This document shows, piece after piece, positions 44,428 to 55,432 of a stretch of 64,000 nt of DNA (position 1 is its first letter; each line of letters starts with the position of its first letter). The notes beneath the pieces were generated by a model, which saw only the letters and a program-made list of their open reading frames with translations, searched no databases and was not told the origin of the DNA. Source of the DNA: Riptortus pedestris (lineage: Eukaryota > Arthropoda > Insecta > Hemiptera > Alydidae); assembly GCA_019009955.1 (NCBI GenBank), contig CM032229.1, positions 81,774,501 through 81,838,500 of the forward strand, in the 5' to 3' direction. The position numbers and the translations under genes are program-made.

Positions 44428-45064
44428 AAGAAGTCCCAAAAATGATGGCCTATATACCTCACAGAGATATATACGTGAGCACTAACAATCGTTTCACTTG
44501 AATAACTTGATATACTTTAAAGTAAATGAAGTGAAATCTTAGGCAACCATCCTAAAAAGACAGTCCCATAGTGAATTGAGAGAAATGTCGAGAACACTAC
44601 TAACCAATTTAGAACCAGAATACTTACGAGGTCCCCGTGCGGAAGGACGAAATACACAGTTACTAGTACTCGGTCAAACCTCCATCTTCAAAATATTGAA
44701 CAATGGTAATTAAGCAAAAAGGCGAGTTTTAAAGCACGGCAACGTATACATGAAAACTCGAAACTTACGAAACAAGCAACCTAAACAAATACTAATCAAC
44801 AATAGAATAATTCATTTATATAATAACCTACAATATGCAATATAATGTACGAAACATGCAAGAAATACAACCCCTCCCTGACGGGCTACTTACTAAAAAA
44901 AAGTAAACAAAATAATCGAAAATAAATCCATATTTAAACTTAAATACTTAATAGTGGGGTATAAGAGAACTCCTTGCAGTAGCACCCTTGTGAATAGGGC
45001 ACTGATGATGGAGCATATGATCTGAAAGCACTATGTCTCACAGAATAAATAACTGTGAATAACC
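44428..45064. other. No gene recognised; hammerhead-like motif at 44997-45038
   Basis: GGGCA-CTGATGA-N15-GAAA-GCAC-TA-TGTCT has the order of a type I hammerhead core with a minimal stem III. The flanking sequence resembles that around the similar motif at 54796-54837. See findings. Confidence 0.35.
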
Positions 45065-45245
45065 GAGGCCATGTGAGTTAAAGCGTTCGTTGCTTTTAAT
45101 CACACATGGTAAACCTAGGGTGGTGAGTTCGATTCCCGCCTGGATAAAGGAATTTATTTAGTGATGGAATTCATTAAATAAAGTCCTGAGTGCCACCCTG
45201 GCTAGAAAAGGGTGGTTATCTGTAGATAACACGTCCCAATTAGCC
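45065..45245 (+). mobile_element. tRNA-derived SINE, copy 2
   Basis: The B box GAGTTCGATTCC is at 45125-45136 and TTATTTAGTGATGG at 45154-45167, the same spacing as in copy 1 (27232-27420). A loosely conserved A-box-like 'gagttaaagcg' precedes. Shared downstream pieces are 'ccctggctagaa' and 'ggttatctg'. Confidence 0.55.
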
Positions 45246-45372
45246 TTAATTGCAAAAAGTGGACATTATCTACTTTTTTTAAAAATAGATTATTACCATT
45301 GATAACTATAATATGTGCGTATTGTTAATACTAATGCGAGAAGCTTCGATGAATATGACTTATTTGGTGATA

Positions 45373-45424
<52 letters not shown>
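45373..45424. repeat. (AT)n microsatellite
   Basis: A pure AT run of about 50 bp followed by a G-rich stretch (45425-45448). The pairing resembles the HINE core, but no HINE arm is recognisable on either side. Confidence 0.95.
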
Positions 45425-45427
<3 letters not shown>

Positions 45428-45884
45428 GGGGTGTGGGGGGGGGGAGGTTACCCTTTTATTTAGTTTAACATTTAAAGTAATAGGTCAGGATTACAACTAA
45501 TAATAGGTCAAAATGTTTGTTTAATACTTTATTATATGACAGTGAAGAATAAGGAATGAATAAGGAGTGTTAAACAAAGCCTTTCTTAGAAATACTATTT
45601 TAGGATCTCAACTTCTAGGACGGAACGATGAGTTTGATCATCCATGAAGTGGGTGATGAAATTTCTAAGTTATGTAACGTTAAGGGATTAATCATTCAGA
45701 TTTAAGTAGCTCTCCGTACATTTGTATGATTTATTACATTGCATTTATAATTAAATATTATCAGTGGAGTTAATTTTATGGTTCCAGATGAATGACAAAT
45801 GTCCTAGCATAAGTGATTAGTGGGATATCCTAATACACTTACTGTTCTATTCACCTAGTTAATGAGTACTATGGTTGGACATTC

Positions 45885-46135
45885 ATGATAATAAGTATAT
45901 TAATACCAAAATGGAGCTCCGATATTACCACGACACTGATGATAATTAGTATATTGAACCGAATATCTGGCTCCGATATTACCACGACACTGATGATAAT
46001 TAGTATATTGAACCGAATATCTGGCTCCGATATTACCACGACACTGATGATAATTAGTATATTGAACCGAATATCTGGCTCCGATATTACCACGACACTG
46101 ATGATAATTAGTATATTGAACCGAATATCTCGCTC
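45885..46135. repeat. 54-bp tandem repeat, about 4.6 units
   Basis: The start CCGATATTACCACGACACTG recurs at 45919, 45973, 46027 and 46081, exactly 54 bp apart, and units are nearly identical; a degraded partial unit precedes (45885-45918). Because 54 is a multiple of three, both strands stay open for 74-85 codons and encode an 18-residue periodic peptide. With no start context, family match or neighbours, I read this as a minisatellite, not a gene. Confidence 0.9.
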
Positions 46136-47480
46136 ATTTTAATGGAATTCTAAAAAATTCTGTGATTATCGTTCTTGGCCGATAAATAAGAATCCCAATC
46201 CAAAACAGTAATTACGAACGAATGCTTATTTATGAACTCAAACATGTCCGGGGATATATATTCGAGGTAGAAGTTAATATTAAACTCCATCGGTATGAAT
46301 CATCCAATAATTTACTTAGTGGAATGAGCGTTCTTGTTGCCTATTTCTTATTTGATCATCTGGAGTTATATTCCTACCAAGGAATGAAAGGTGAGGTAGC
46401 CTCACAGTTGGCCAACTACCAAGCTCTAATTAATATTTGAAGGTTTAGGTCTGAGCCCAACTTAAGCAGGATATAGAGCTGCGGTTCCTTGGATATTCAA
46501 CAACTTGCCGACGACTTAGGCAGACTTCTCTATACACGTGCTAATTATAAATCCGCCTGCTACTAGTTACTCAATTAAATACAGCAGAATCTCCTCGTTT
46601 CAACACTTAATTGAAATCCAACTCCAATCCATCTCTATTCTCCCATAACTCCATTCGAGATGCCAAGATAATATTTATCAAGGACTGGAGGTAGAAGTTT
46701 TTATTAGAGTGAAGAAGAGGATAAGCCGATTTATTTGTGATATTTGTTAAATTAAGATTATTGGAATAGTATATACTAAAAGCACGAACAACAATAAAAT
46801 ACGTATATGTATCTTTTCGTGAAGTAATTTTTTACTGGAGCCTAAGAAGGAACTTTCTTTCCAGCTTACAAAACAATACTTACATAACTAATTTTTTTAA
46901 AACTTTTATCTGATAATATTTGTTAATGGTTCCTTTGAAAAAATCATTTGCCATTTTTGGTAAAATTCTTTCATATCCAAAAACAAAGACTGTTATAATC
47001 GGATACAGAGTGTTTCTTTTTGAAGGTGACACCACACGGCTGGTGTTTTTAATATACATTTTCCAACCACTTACTGATGATTCTTAGAATATTAAAGTAT
47101 GGGCAGATTTTTTTTATTGTGTTGTAATATGTTATTTTATCTCTATTAGTCACATTAGCATACAGTGGAGGTTATTAAATGACTAATAATTCATTTTGAA
47201 TTTATTCATATACACTGGTAGAATTGCAAGGTCCTTGTCATTATTACAATTAAATACTTCTGGCATTAACCGTGATTTTATTCATGCCGGTCGTTTGTCT
47301 AGATATACTTCTTGCTTTCTCAGGGCTGCATCTCAGACTTGAAAAATTCAATTCTTATTTAGGTATGCCTGGCTTGTCTTGAGAAGACTTGGGTGGAGTC
47401 TTACATCCCAGGTATCCTTGGCTAACTGTTTCCAACATCTGTTTCTGTCAGATTTCGTCTCACATGTTTATGGTCTTCTG
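46136..47480. other. No gene recognised
   Basis: AT-rich with one 72-codon frame (46222-46440) lacking any motif that I know. Confidence 0.3.
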
Positions 47481-48455
47481 ACTAGGTGAAAAGGTCACCC
47501 TCCCCCCCCCCTCCGAAAGTCGGATTGTACAAGTTCATATTTATCCGCACGATATTGACTCACCAGTGGTATGTACGCTGTGAACAAGGATGTATGGAAT
47601 TAGTGGAGGTTTCGCCTACCCGTTAGGCCTTAATCAATCTCCTTCCATTCCAACCTACAGCTCACTGTTGTGAAGTGGCCCGAAAGCCACTCCCCGGAAA
47701 GGGGCCAGACAAAGAAAAAGGGGAATCTGGTCTGGTTATAGAGTAAATGTCTTGCTTAAGTAGGTTCAACCCGGTACACAGAGGAGTTGGATGCGGCATC
47801 GGAACCAAACCCTTTAGATCTTCCGTCATCATGACGTGAGGGGAGGGGAGAACCGTAGAGGCGGTATGTCCAGGAGCATGCGACCATTCTATGGATAGAG
47901 GTGTTTAGATCATACTGGTACCAGGGGCTGGCGGTTTAATCAGTTAGATCGGGTGGTGTCTAGAAGCGCTTTACGGTTGCCAGTCACAGACGTGGTGGCC
48001 ATAGTTTCCACCCTCAGTCAGAGGTGTCAGAAATGATTAAAGGGTCTTCTCAACCCCTTCGGTATCAGATGACAATTATCGGCCCATTTAATGAGGCGAT
48101 TACCAGAGAATTGAGGGTCTGTTGAAGTAGTATGATTCTTCGATTCTCATCATTGAGCCTGGTGGCTAGGTATCCTTTTGTTCCGTTTTTGTTCTCCAGT
48201 GGCTTGCACACTACCTAGGTGGATTGTTGAGTTTCCGAAGTTTTAATAACCCAATTTTATTTCTAGGACCTGAAATAAAATGTGTTGTGATGGTTGGCTT
48301 TTCATTAGTGTTCCGGTATTGCTGTGCTTTCTGTCCCAGTATTTTAATACTCTTGAAGTTTTATTCGACCCTGGTGCTTATCAAACTGCCTGTCTGACCG
48401 ATGTATTCTAGCCCAGAGGACCAAGGTGTCTTACAACTTCTTAAATTAACCTTGT
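47481..48455 (-). pseudogene. Probable Penelope-like element remnant with GIY-YIG endonuclease motif
   Basis: On the minus strand, 48360-48445 translates to CKTPWSSGLEYIGQTGSLIS followed by TRVE and a stop. 'YIGQTG...TR' is the hallmark of the GIY-YIG endonuclease domain at the C-terminus of Penelope-like retroelements. Further on, in other frames, are pieces such as 'RIEESYYFNRPSILW', consistent with the end of that domain. Frameshifts and stops are frequent. The GC-richer stretch down to about 47481 probably belongs to the same element but shows no further motif. No reverse transcriptase part is present. Confidence 0.5.
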
Positions 48456-48674
48456 AAGAAACCACATCGATTTAGTGTAGCTTAAAATTGAATGTGATAT
48501 TCGGTTTTAGGTTGTCATTAAGACACAAATCACGCCTACATTTCAGTTATTAATATTTTATTTATTGAAAAAATGTAAATTATAGTAAAATTTCTTCCCA
48601 TAGGTCTTTAATTTTGATTTAAAGTTATTCTATTATTTATGAAACATGAACTTCTTTTTATCTTATCAATTCTA

Positions 48675-48728
<54 letters not shown>

Positions 48729-48982
48729 TGAAGTTTTCTAATAATCATTTACTAGAGAATTATGATTAGTAAATAAGAAAATGCGATGCTTAATTTTTAA
48801 TCATAGAGATGCACCATGTATAATATAAATATTAAATCATTATTAGTCCTCTGAATTCTATTAATAATTAAATAATTTGAAGATCTTCTATCCCTCTAAA
48901 CACAGTACGGCAATGGAACAACTGCTGTTCACATCAAGTCGATGAGGTCATTGATGCGAATGCAATCTAATTACAGAAAAAC
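48456..48982. repeat. AT-rich spacer with (AT)n microsatellite at 48677-48725
   Basis: The TA run is about 48 bp and pure. Nothing else is recognisable. Confidence 0.8.
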
Positions 48983-49395
48983 GTCCGTCACGCAGGGGCT
49001 GCGTAAACTAAGCTGATTCCCCTCGTGAAGTTTAATAATAGATAAACCTACATACTGTTAACACAACACCACAGTGAATATTAAGTAATAAATACAAACG
49101 GTAATAAGAAATCTTTCCCCTCCCGGCGGGTAGCGTTTCAAATGTAAACACCAAGTCTGCCACGGCTCACCGGAAAGAAAAACAATTACTGAAACATATC
49201 AGAATATAATTTATTAATTTTATTGAAAACTATTTACTATGACTAGTACTGAAATTTAACCCCCCCCCCCCCAGAGAACGGTCATCATTTTCGTCATCTA
49301 CTAGGTAGGATCGTTGGATATTTGAAGAAAAATTGGGAAAATTGCGTCATGAGTATGGCCTCAATAGCTGATTTCCCTTCAGGGAAATCTGCTAA
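48983..49395 (-). mobile_element. Internally deleted HINE, subfamily III, 413 bp
   Basis: It starts GTCCGTCACGCAGGGGCTGC and ends CCCTTCAGGGAAATCTGCTA. The subfamily III tail ('aaacggtaataagaaatc', 'caccggaaagaaaaacaa') is joined via a C-run (49261-49272) to the 5' arm ('catcattttcgtcatctac', 'gtaggatcgttgg'). The microsatellite, internal inverted repeat and G-rich body have been removed. Confidence 0.8.
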
Positions 49396-49497
49396 AACAG
49401 TTCGTCCTTTCACTGGCGACATCAGGACTAGCAGAAGCTCGTCATGACGTTTACTAGTTATTGAAGATTTATTTCATAGATATGAGGATAGTTCATT

Positions 49498-49557
49498 CAT
49501 AGATAACGTGAACTAGTCATTTATATCCATATCCATGACTAGTTCACGTTATCTATG
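49498..49557. repeat. Perfect 23-bp inverted repeat with 14-nt loop
   Basis: CATAGATAACGTGAACTAGT plus CAT (49498-49520) is matched without error by its reverse complement at 49535-49557. The complementarity stops abruptly on the outside. It could form a strong hairpin. Confidence 0.9.
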
Positions 49558-52500
49558 ATAGGTTGACTTGAAGGACTCAATAGGTGGAGTAGATGATACA
49601 TGTTGTAGGACGGGGAGTTGAGATGGTTATAGTCGTTCGGAGGTGTGTGGACCTATATAGTAGTGTAGGAGGGTCCTTTTTCGATTTGGACCCCCTCCCC
49701 CTTCCCGTCTCCATTACCCATAGGACGTGGTCCGCCTTCCAAGTCGGAACACCCTCAAAGCCCTACTTGCTTCCACTTTGTAATCCAACTCCCCATCGCT
49801 GCTACGAACCCGAGCTAACGTCGTTACGCTCGTCACAGAGATGTCTCAGAGGGTCCTTACAAACCCTAATAAAATTTAGTACGAGAGAAAAAAAAATGGA
49901 GAAAAAAAAAGGCGAAAGAGAAGAAGAAAAAATAATATTGCTGTATGAAAGGAAAGAGCTTTAACATGGGACGTGCCGATTCGAGAGCAGAGAGGCTTAA
50001 CATCCTAGATATATTTAGCCTCCCTCACCACGAAGAACAATATAGAGGAGATTTACGGGCCCTATCACAATTGCACACTGCATGGGGTCGATATGTTGGC
50101 GACTAAATATTTCAATATGAACGGAAGCAATTTCTTCTATAGAGGTCTTCAACTAAAATATACCGACATTTCCTCCGTACTTACTAAAATCTAAAGTTGA
50201 ATCGTTCTTTTCCCAGGGATGGAAGCTAGGAAAAACTCGAAAATTATCTAAATGTCCTATTTCGTTGATAGTGCCCCAGATGAAGGATATCTGACGTAGC
50301 ACCTGTTGAAAAGGTTTCATAAAATGATTAATTGCTGAAAAAATTGGAATTCAAACAATAAAACTAATATTCAGTAAAGCTCCAAGTAAAAGAAAATATT
50401 TTTCGCAACGCAGTTAAATTTTAAATGTTAACCTCTGGAGTTAAAAAATACAATATTAAGGCCTAACTAGAGATAGGAATTTGTGACTACAAATCAGAGA
50501 ATTGGTCACACATCTAATACACTTTCTTATTTATTAAAAAAAATCAATTCCATTTATGGCTTTTAATTTTTGTAAAAATGAAATAATAATGAAAGATATT
50601 TACTGGAAAGAAAATACTAAAAATTGAAAAATGTATTGCATCTTAGAGCAATATAATTTGGAGGGGGGATAATAATAAAAAAAGCAAATCCTATCTGAGT
50701 GGTGGTGTTGATGTAGAATTAGTGATAATAGACCATGATAATAGGATAAGAGGAAACATAGATATCTACGTATCTAGAGAAGTCTGGACCATACAGCAGA
50801 AGAACTGCACACAAAGAGATACAACACAATTTTGAACAGAGAATAGATACACATGAAATGCGTACCTAAAGAGAATACGTGGCAAATGTATTAGAGACTT
50901 AGAAACACCAATATGATGATACGAGACTCAGAAGGAAATCACCACTAGTGCCGAAAAGCGTCATCACAGAATGGTGACAGTTGTTCACCAGTGACAGTAG
51001 TGCCTAACTAACTTAGTCGATGACGCAATAAAGGTTCAGCATTTGGCGGAAAGAAGTGGGCCGTGCCAAGAATAAAATAACTAAGTTAAGAAATGTTCTC
51101 AAGAAACAAAATAAGCACTGAATAAGAGGAAAACAACCGTGGAACATGTATTAAACTATATTAAAGATACAGGCCTCTAAAGTTAAATTGACATAATAAG
51201 AACTGTTTCCAATAGAGACTATATAAGTAAACAACTAATTTCCAATGTATCATTTTTTTTTTTTAACTTGAGTTTATGAACATTGGCTGTTTTCACCAGA
51301 AGACATATGTCTATTTACGGTTTTGTTGAATGATATTGAATGATGCAGTCTTCATGGATTATATCTTTATTTTTAACTTCCAGTTTCAACAGATCAAGGT
51401 TATATTAAAGTCTTTATTAGGAAAAAAAAGAAAGAAAAAAAAAAAAAAGGAAACCAAAAACTACACGATTCACTAGATTGATTGGGATGCATTAAACCCA
51501 TTTTTTGCGCCATTTTTATAGTTTTTGATTTTTCTTTCTTTTTTTTTTTTAAATAATGCCCTGAAGATGCCACAGATGTGGTGAAACCGGTAGCTAAAAT
51601 CAAACATTTGGTGTTGTAAGACTACATCTTTCTTGTCCTGAAGTGCCGGATCCTGCAACATCGATCAATCAACCTTTCCTGGATTAAGAATGATGGTCAC
51701 CTGAATGAATTATTTCTCAATTACCATCAGTGGTATAAGGTGGATGTCACTTTTCAATCATAATTAATATTATAATTCAGATAATTACTTTCAGCTACTA
51801 AATGCGTTCACATTTTTCCCACATTCTTTACTGAAATGGCCTGAATAACATATATAGAAACACTTGAAGACTAAAACTGTATTACAAATTTTCGTGCCAA
51901 GGAATTTCTTTTGAGAACCAAATCAATGTTACAAAACTTAAAATATATTTATTAATTCAAATCCGATCACGTCACTCCTATGTGTACCTTCATGTTTGTC
52001 ACCTACTGATATGAGTTTTTCTATTGTAAATTGTGTTGGCTGTAATATTGGTCTTCGTTTAATAATAAATTGTTGTATTTTATAGTTCAAACCCCCATAT
52101 ATTCATCACTGATTGGAAATATACTACAACAACAGCTGACATATATACAGTGAAACGAAACGAAGATGCGTGTAGTTCAAGTGAATTCATATTTTTTGTA
52201 AGCGTATCCACGAAATGTATGCTGATTATATTGGGATAAATTATATTGGTAATGCACTCACCTGTTTATGTCAGAATAGTACTAAGCAACTTGTAGTTGG
52301 TTTATTGTAAATTACTGACAAGTGTCGTAATGTTCAATGTCATTGTCGTATAAAAAAGTTAATGTTATATGTAAGCACTATGGAATGTCACATTTACCTA
52401 GTAATTGAGCCGCGTACTTTCAGCTACGAGTGACGTAGCTTTGTACAATCACCCACGACTAAAATAACTATTAACATTGGACCATGACATATGTCTATTG

Positions 52501-52692
52501 CAATCTATGTCGACTGGGCCAAATAAATTAAATTAACTGAATTTAGAGGACAGAAGAAATACTATGGCTAAATTATTTTGAATGCATAAATAGAACTAAT
52601 GGCACCAATAAATTTCCCTGACTAATGAACGTCGGGAGTAATGTATTTGAAAATAGCTGGTGTAATTAAAGGTTAGTTGACGGTGTATACTG
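49558..52692. other. No gene recognised; hammerhead-like motif at 51561-51592
   Basis: Open frames at 49593-49964 and 51400-51661 are low-complexity or composition artefacts. At 51561, CTGAAGA-N15-GAAACCGGTA has a 5-bp stem within N15 (GCCAC/GTGGT). The rest is AT-rich without recognisable genes. Confidence 0.35.
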
Positions 52693-52766
52693 GTATAACA
52701 AAATAATAGTATAGTTATGTTTTAATAGTTGTTTTATTAATTATATTAAAACAATCTATTTCGATT
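52693..52766 (+). repeat. Duplicated flank, copy 1 (partner at 54186-54258)
   Basis: About 74 bp ('agtatagttatgttttaata', GTTGTTTTATTAATTATATT) are shared with 54186-54258 and lead in both places directly into a HINE 5' end. Confidence 0.8.
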
Positions 52767-52887
52767 TTAGCAGATTTCCCCTATGGGAAATCAGCTATTG
52801 AGGTCGTACTCATTACGCGATTTTCAAAAATTTTCTTCAAATGTCCATCGATCCTAAACCAGGAGATGATTAAAATGAGGTCCGTTC

Positions 52888-52924
<37 letters not shown>

Positions 52925-53405
52925 TGTTAACGCTCTAGCGGTCGCAGTTTTGCAATATTTGCTTGATCGTTACCAAAATCGATATTGAAACGTTTCATTT
53001 AAACTAAAGATCAAGTTCGTTAATGGCCGAAATCGGACTAGTGGGAGGGGGTTTAGAGGGGGGATTTCTGAAAATTCGAAATATCTCCGTTACTATACGT
53101 CGGATCAAAAAAGTGTATAGAACCAATCTTATTGCAAAGTAAATTTACAATAAATAGTGTTATATAAATTTATTCTGTATCTTGAGTATTAACATATTAA
53201 CAGAGATATTTGCTTTTTTATTGTGTGTGTGTGCACGTAACGGACGAAATGAGATCGGCTAACTTCGGTTCTAGTCGTGAGTTTCCGGCAAAAGCTAGTT
53301 CGGCGCTTTCCGTAACTGTTCGGCTCTCGGGAAATTTCTCTATTGAAAAACTTCACGTCCTTAGCAGGAAATCTGCTTAGTTTACGCAGCCCCTGCACGA
53401 CGGAC
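52767..53405 (+). mobile_element. Complete HINE, subfamily I
   Basis: It starts TTAGCAGATTTCCCCTATGG with a slightly imperfect palindrome; (AT)n core at 52894-52921; G-rich tract at 53041-53061; tail with 'gtaacggacgaaatgagatcgg'. It ends CAGGAAATCTGCTTAGTTTA, 'cgcagcccctgcacgacggac', with two changes weakening the hairpin. Total 639 bp. Confidence 0.85.
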
Positions 53406-54185
53406 TTCAAACTAATTCATTCTCTTAACTAATTAAGTAATAGAATTCCGTAGTTTGAGAACATTATTCTAATGCAAATTGTTGGGCTTCACCCATGATG
53501 TCCTGTTAAGAGAGCAAGTGGGGCAGATAATGTGTACATCTTCTCGAATGTGGTGTAGATTGGAATATACATCGTAGAAAAGTCTACGAAACGGCTCGTC
53601 GGAATTAGAAATCGAGATATCCCAGTTAAGAGAAGAATTACAGTTGAACCTGTCTACATGATATAATACCTGTTGCATCAAACGCAGACATTTCTGTTCA
53701 ATCAAGGATGGGCAACCAACAGAGTATGATAACAAACACCATGGGTGCCAGTTACTCAAAGTAGAGCCAGCCAACACTTCACAGAATTTTGTCTAGACGC
53801 GTCGGTGGAAGTTCAAAGAACTCTATACCAAACATAGAACAAGCAGCATCCATCGCTTCCTCCTTCCTGATCATTTTTTTCAGCCGAAAATATTTTAATT
53901 TACTCGTAGAGTATCTTTTAGTTCAAGTCAAATTATTTTAATATTCTTGACTTTCAATCAACGATCAACAAAATACAAGTAATGTTTGTGTTTTGGCTGT
54001 TTTTGTGTTTACTATTAATCAAAATTAGAATACATTTTAATTTTTTGATGTGGATTGTTGATTCGATTTATTTTTTTATCAGATTTTGTCTTAGCAAATC
54101 AGCTAATGTAGTTACACTGTAGAGATTTTTTTGAAAAATGATCCATCCTTGTACATTACTAAGAAGTCCATTCCAAGAATATATG
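53406..54185. other. No gene recognised; degraded HINE 5' arm at about 54077-54165
   Basis: An open frame of 102 codons (53469-53777, minus) shows no known motif. At 54077-54165, 'caaatcagctaatgtagtt' and 'gaaaaatgatccatcc' recall the HINE 5' arm. Confidence 0.35.
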
Positions 54186-54258
54186 TATAACAAAAAAATA
54201 GTATAGCTAAGTTTTAATAGTTGTTTTATTAATTATATTAAAACAAATTATATCGATT
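54186..54258 (+). repeat. Duplicated flank, copy 2 (partner at 52693-52766)
   Basis: See partner. The match continues without a break into the HINE 5' end, so the two neighbouring HINEs came from one insertion that was later duplicated. Confidence 0.8.
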
Positions 54259-54437
54259 TTAGCAGATTTCCCAGCTATTAGGGTCGTACTCATCACGCGA
54301 TTTTCAAACATTTTTTTGCTTGATCGTTACCAAACTCGATATTGAAACGTTTCATGTAAAACTAAAGGTCAGGTTCGTTAATGGCTGAAATCGGACTAGT
54401 GGAAGGGGGTTTAGAGGGGGGGATTTTCGAAAATTCG

Positions 54438-54490
<53 letters not shown>

Positions 54491-55180
54491 TACATATAGT
54501 CGAAGCTTAAGTGTCAAATTAATTATAATTGAACTTTTAATGAAAGGTGTGCAAATAAGTCCGATTTGGCGTTATTATTTAAGATTTTACTTTTTAAATT
54601 ACATGATTTTTATTTTACCAATAGTATAATCAACATTTAAGCGTTTTATAAATAACTAAACATTATTCTAGGTAATGGCTGAGATTGGCCTAGCAGGGCG
54701 GTGTTTAAAATTAGAAAGGAGGGGATGGTTGCAAAACCGAAATATCTCCTGGATGTACACAGTAGGCCTGTTTTAATCTACAATACTTTTATTTTGACAG
54801 AGTGCACTTTCAGAGCAACAGCTCCATCCTCAGTGCTATACTAATATAAAGGGCATAATAACCTAGCTGTTGATTGCCCAAACCTTATTAATCCTAATCC
54901 TAATCTTCAGAGCTGTTTTTGAAGAGCGTTAGAGAGAACTTCGGCTGCCAAGCGACTCACGGGACACTGTCTAAATAAACATCTTGTAGAGGAAAACGAG
55001 TCTACTGAGTTCATCCAGGCGAATTCATCCCTCTACCACCCAGATTCCCTAGACGAAATTTCTCCCTTATTATGAGTAGGATCGAAACATTGTATATAAA
55101 CATTTTTGTTGAAAATTTAATTTACTACAACTTTTGACTGATAGATGTTTTCTGTAGTTCGAGTATTACCCCAGTTGTTT
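54259..55180 (+). mobile_element. HINE copy, rearranged and interrupted by a 305-bp insert
   Basis: It starts TTAGCAGATTTCCC but lacks the right palindrome arm and most of the 5' arm. The first body piece runs to an (AT)n tract at 54439-54485, followed by unrelated or decayed sequence and a second body piece (54630-54749) with 'aatggctgagattggcctag'. After the insert the body resumes at 55055 ('ctcccttattatgagtaggatcg') and fades by about 55180. The 3' end is missing. Confidence 0.65.
54750..55054 (-). mobile_element. 305-bp insert with 11-bp target duplication and hammerhead-like core
   Basis: The insert is flanked by GAAATATCTCC (54739-54749) and GAAATTTCTCC (55055-55065), an 11-bp target duplication with one mismatch; the uninterrupted HINE body has GAAATATCTCCGTTATTATG here, so the boundaries are secure. 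It has no tRNA-like boxes and no long frame. On the minus strand it contains GCA-CTGAGGA-N15-GAAA-GTGCAC-TC-TGT at 54796-54836, which fits a type I hammerhead core. Retrotransposition is implied by the target duplication. A metazoan retrozyme or a 5'-truncated Penelope-like element are candidates; a SINE of another type is the alternative. Confidence 0.6.
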
Positions 55181-55261
55181 GCCCAGCTTACATTTCAATT
55201 CCTTCTGGCATTGGCTTTGTGCTATGGGAAAATTATTAGTAGTTTACCCATGACTGGCTTT

Positions 55262-55384
55262 TTGCAGATTTCCCCCAAAGGAAATCAGCTATTGAGGTCG
55301 TACTCATGACGCGATTTTCAAAGATTTTCTTCAAATGTCCATCGATTCTACCCAGGAGATGACGAAAATGAGGTCCGTTCAAAA

Positions 55385-55432
<48 letters not shown>

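Noticed and set aside
45885..46142. Repeat protein encoded by the 54-bp array
   Set aside because: Frame continuity follows from the unit length being a multiple of three; both strands are open and no gene context exists.
53469..53777. 102-codon minus-strand frame
   Set aside because: I looked for LINE, Penelope and receptor motifs and found none that holds over more than a few residues.
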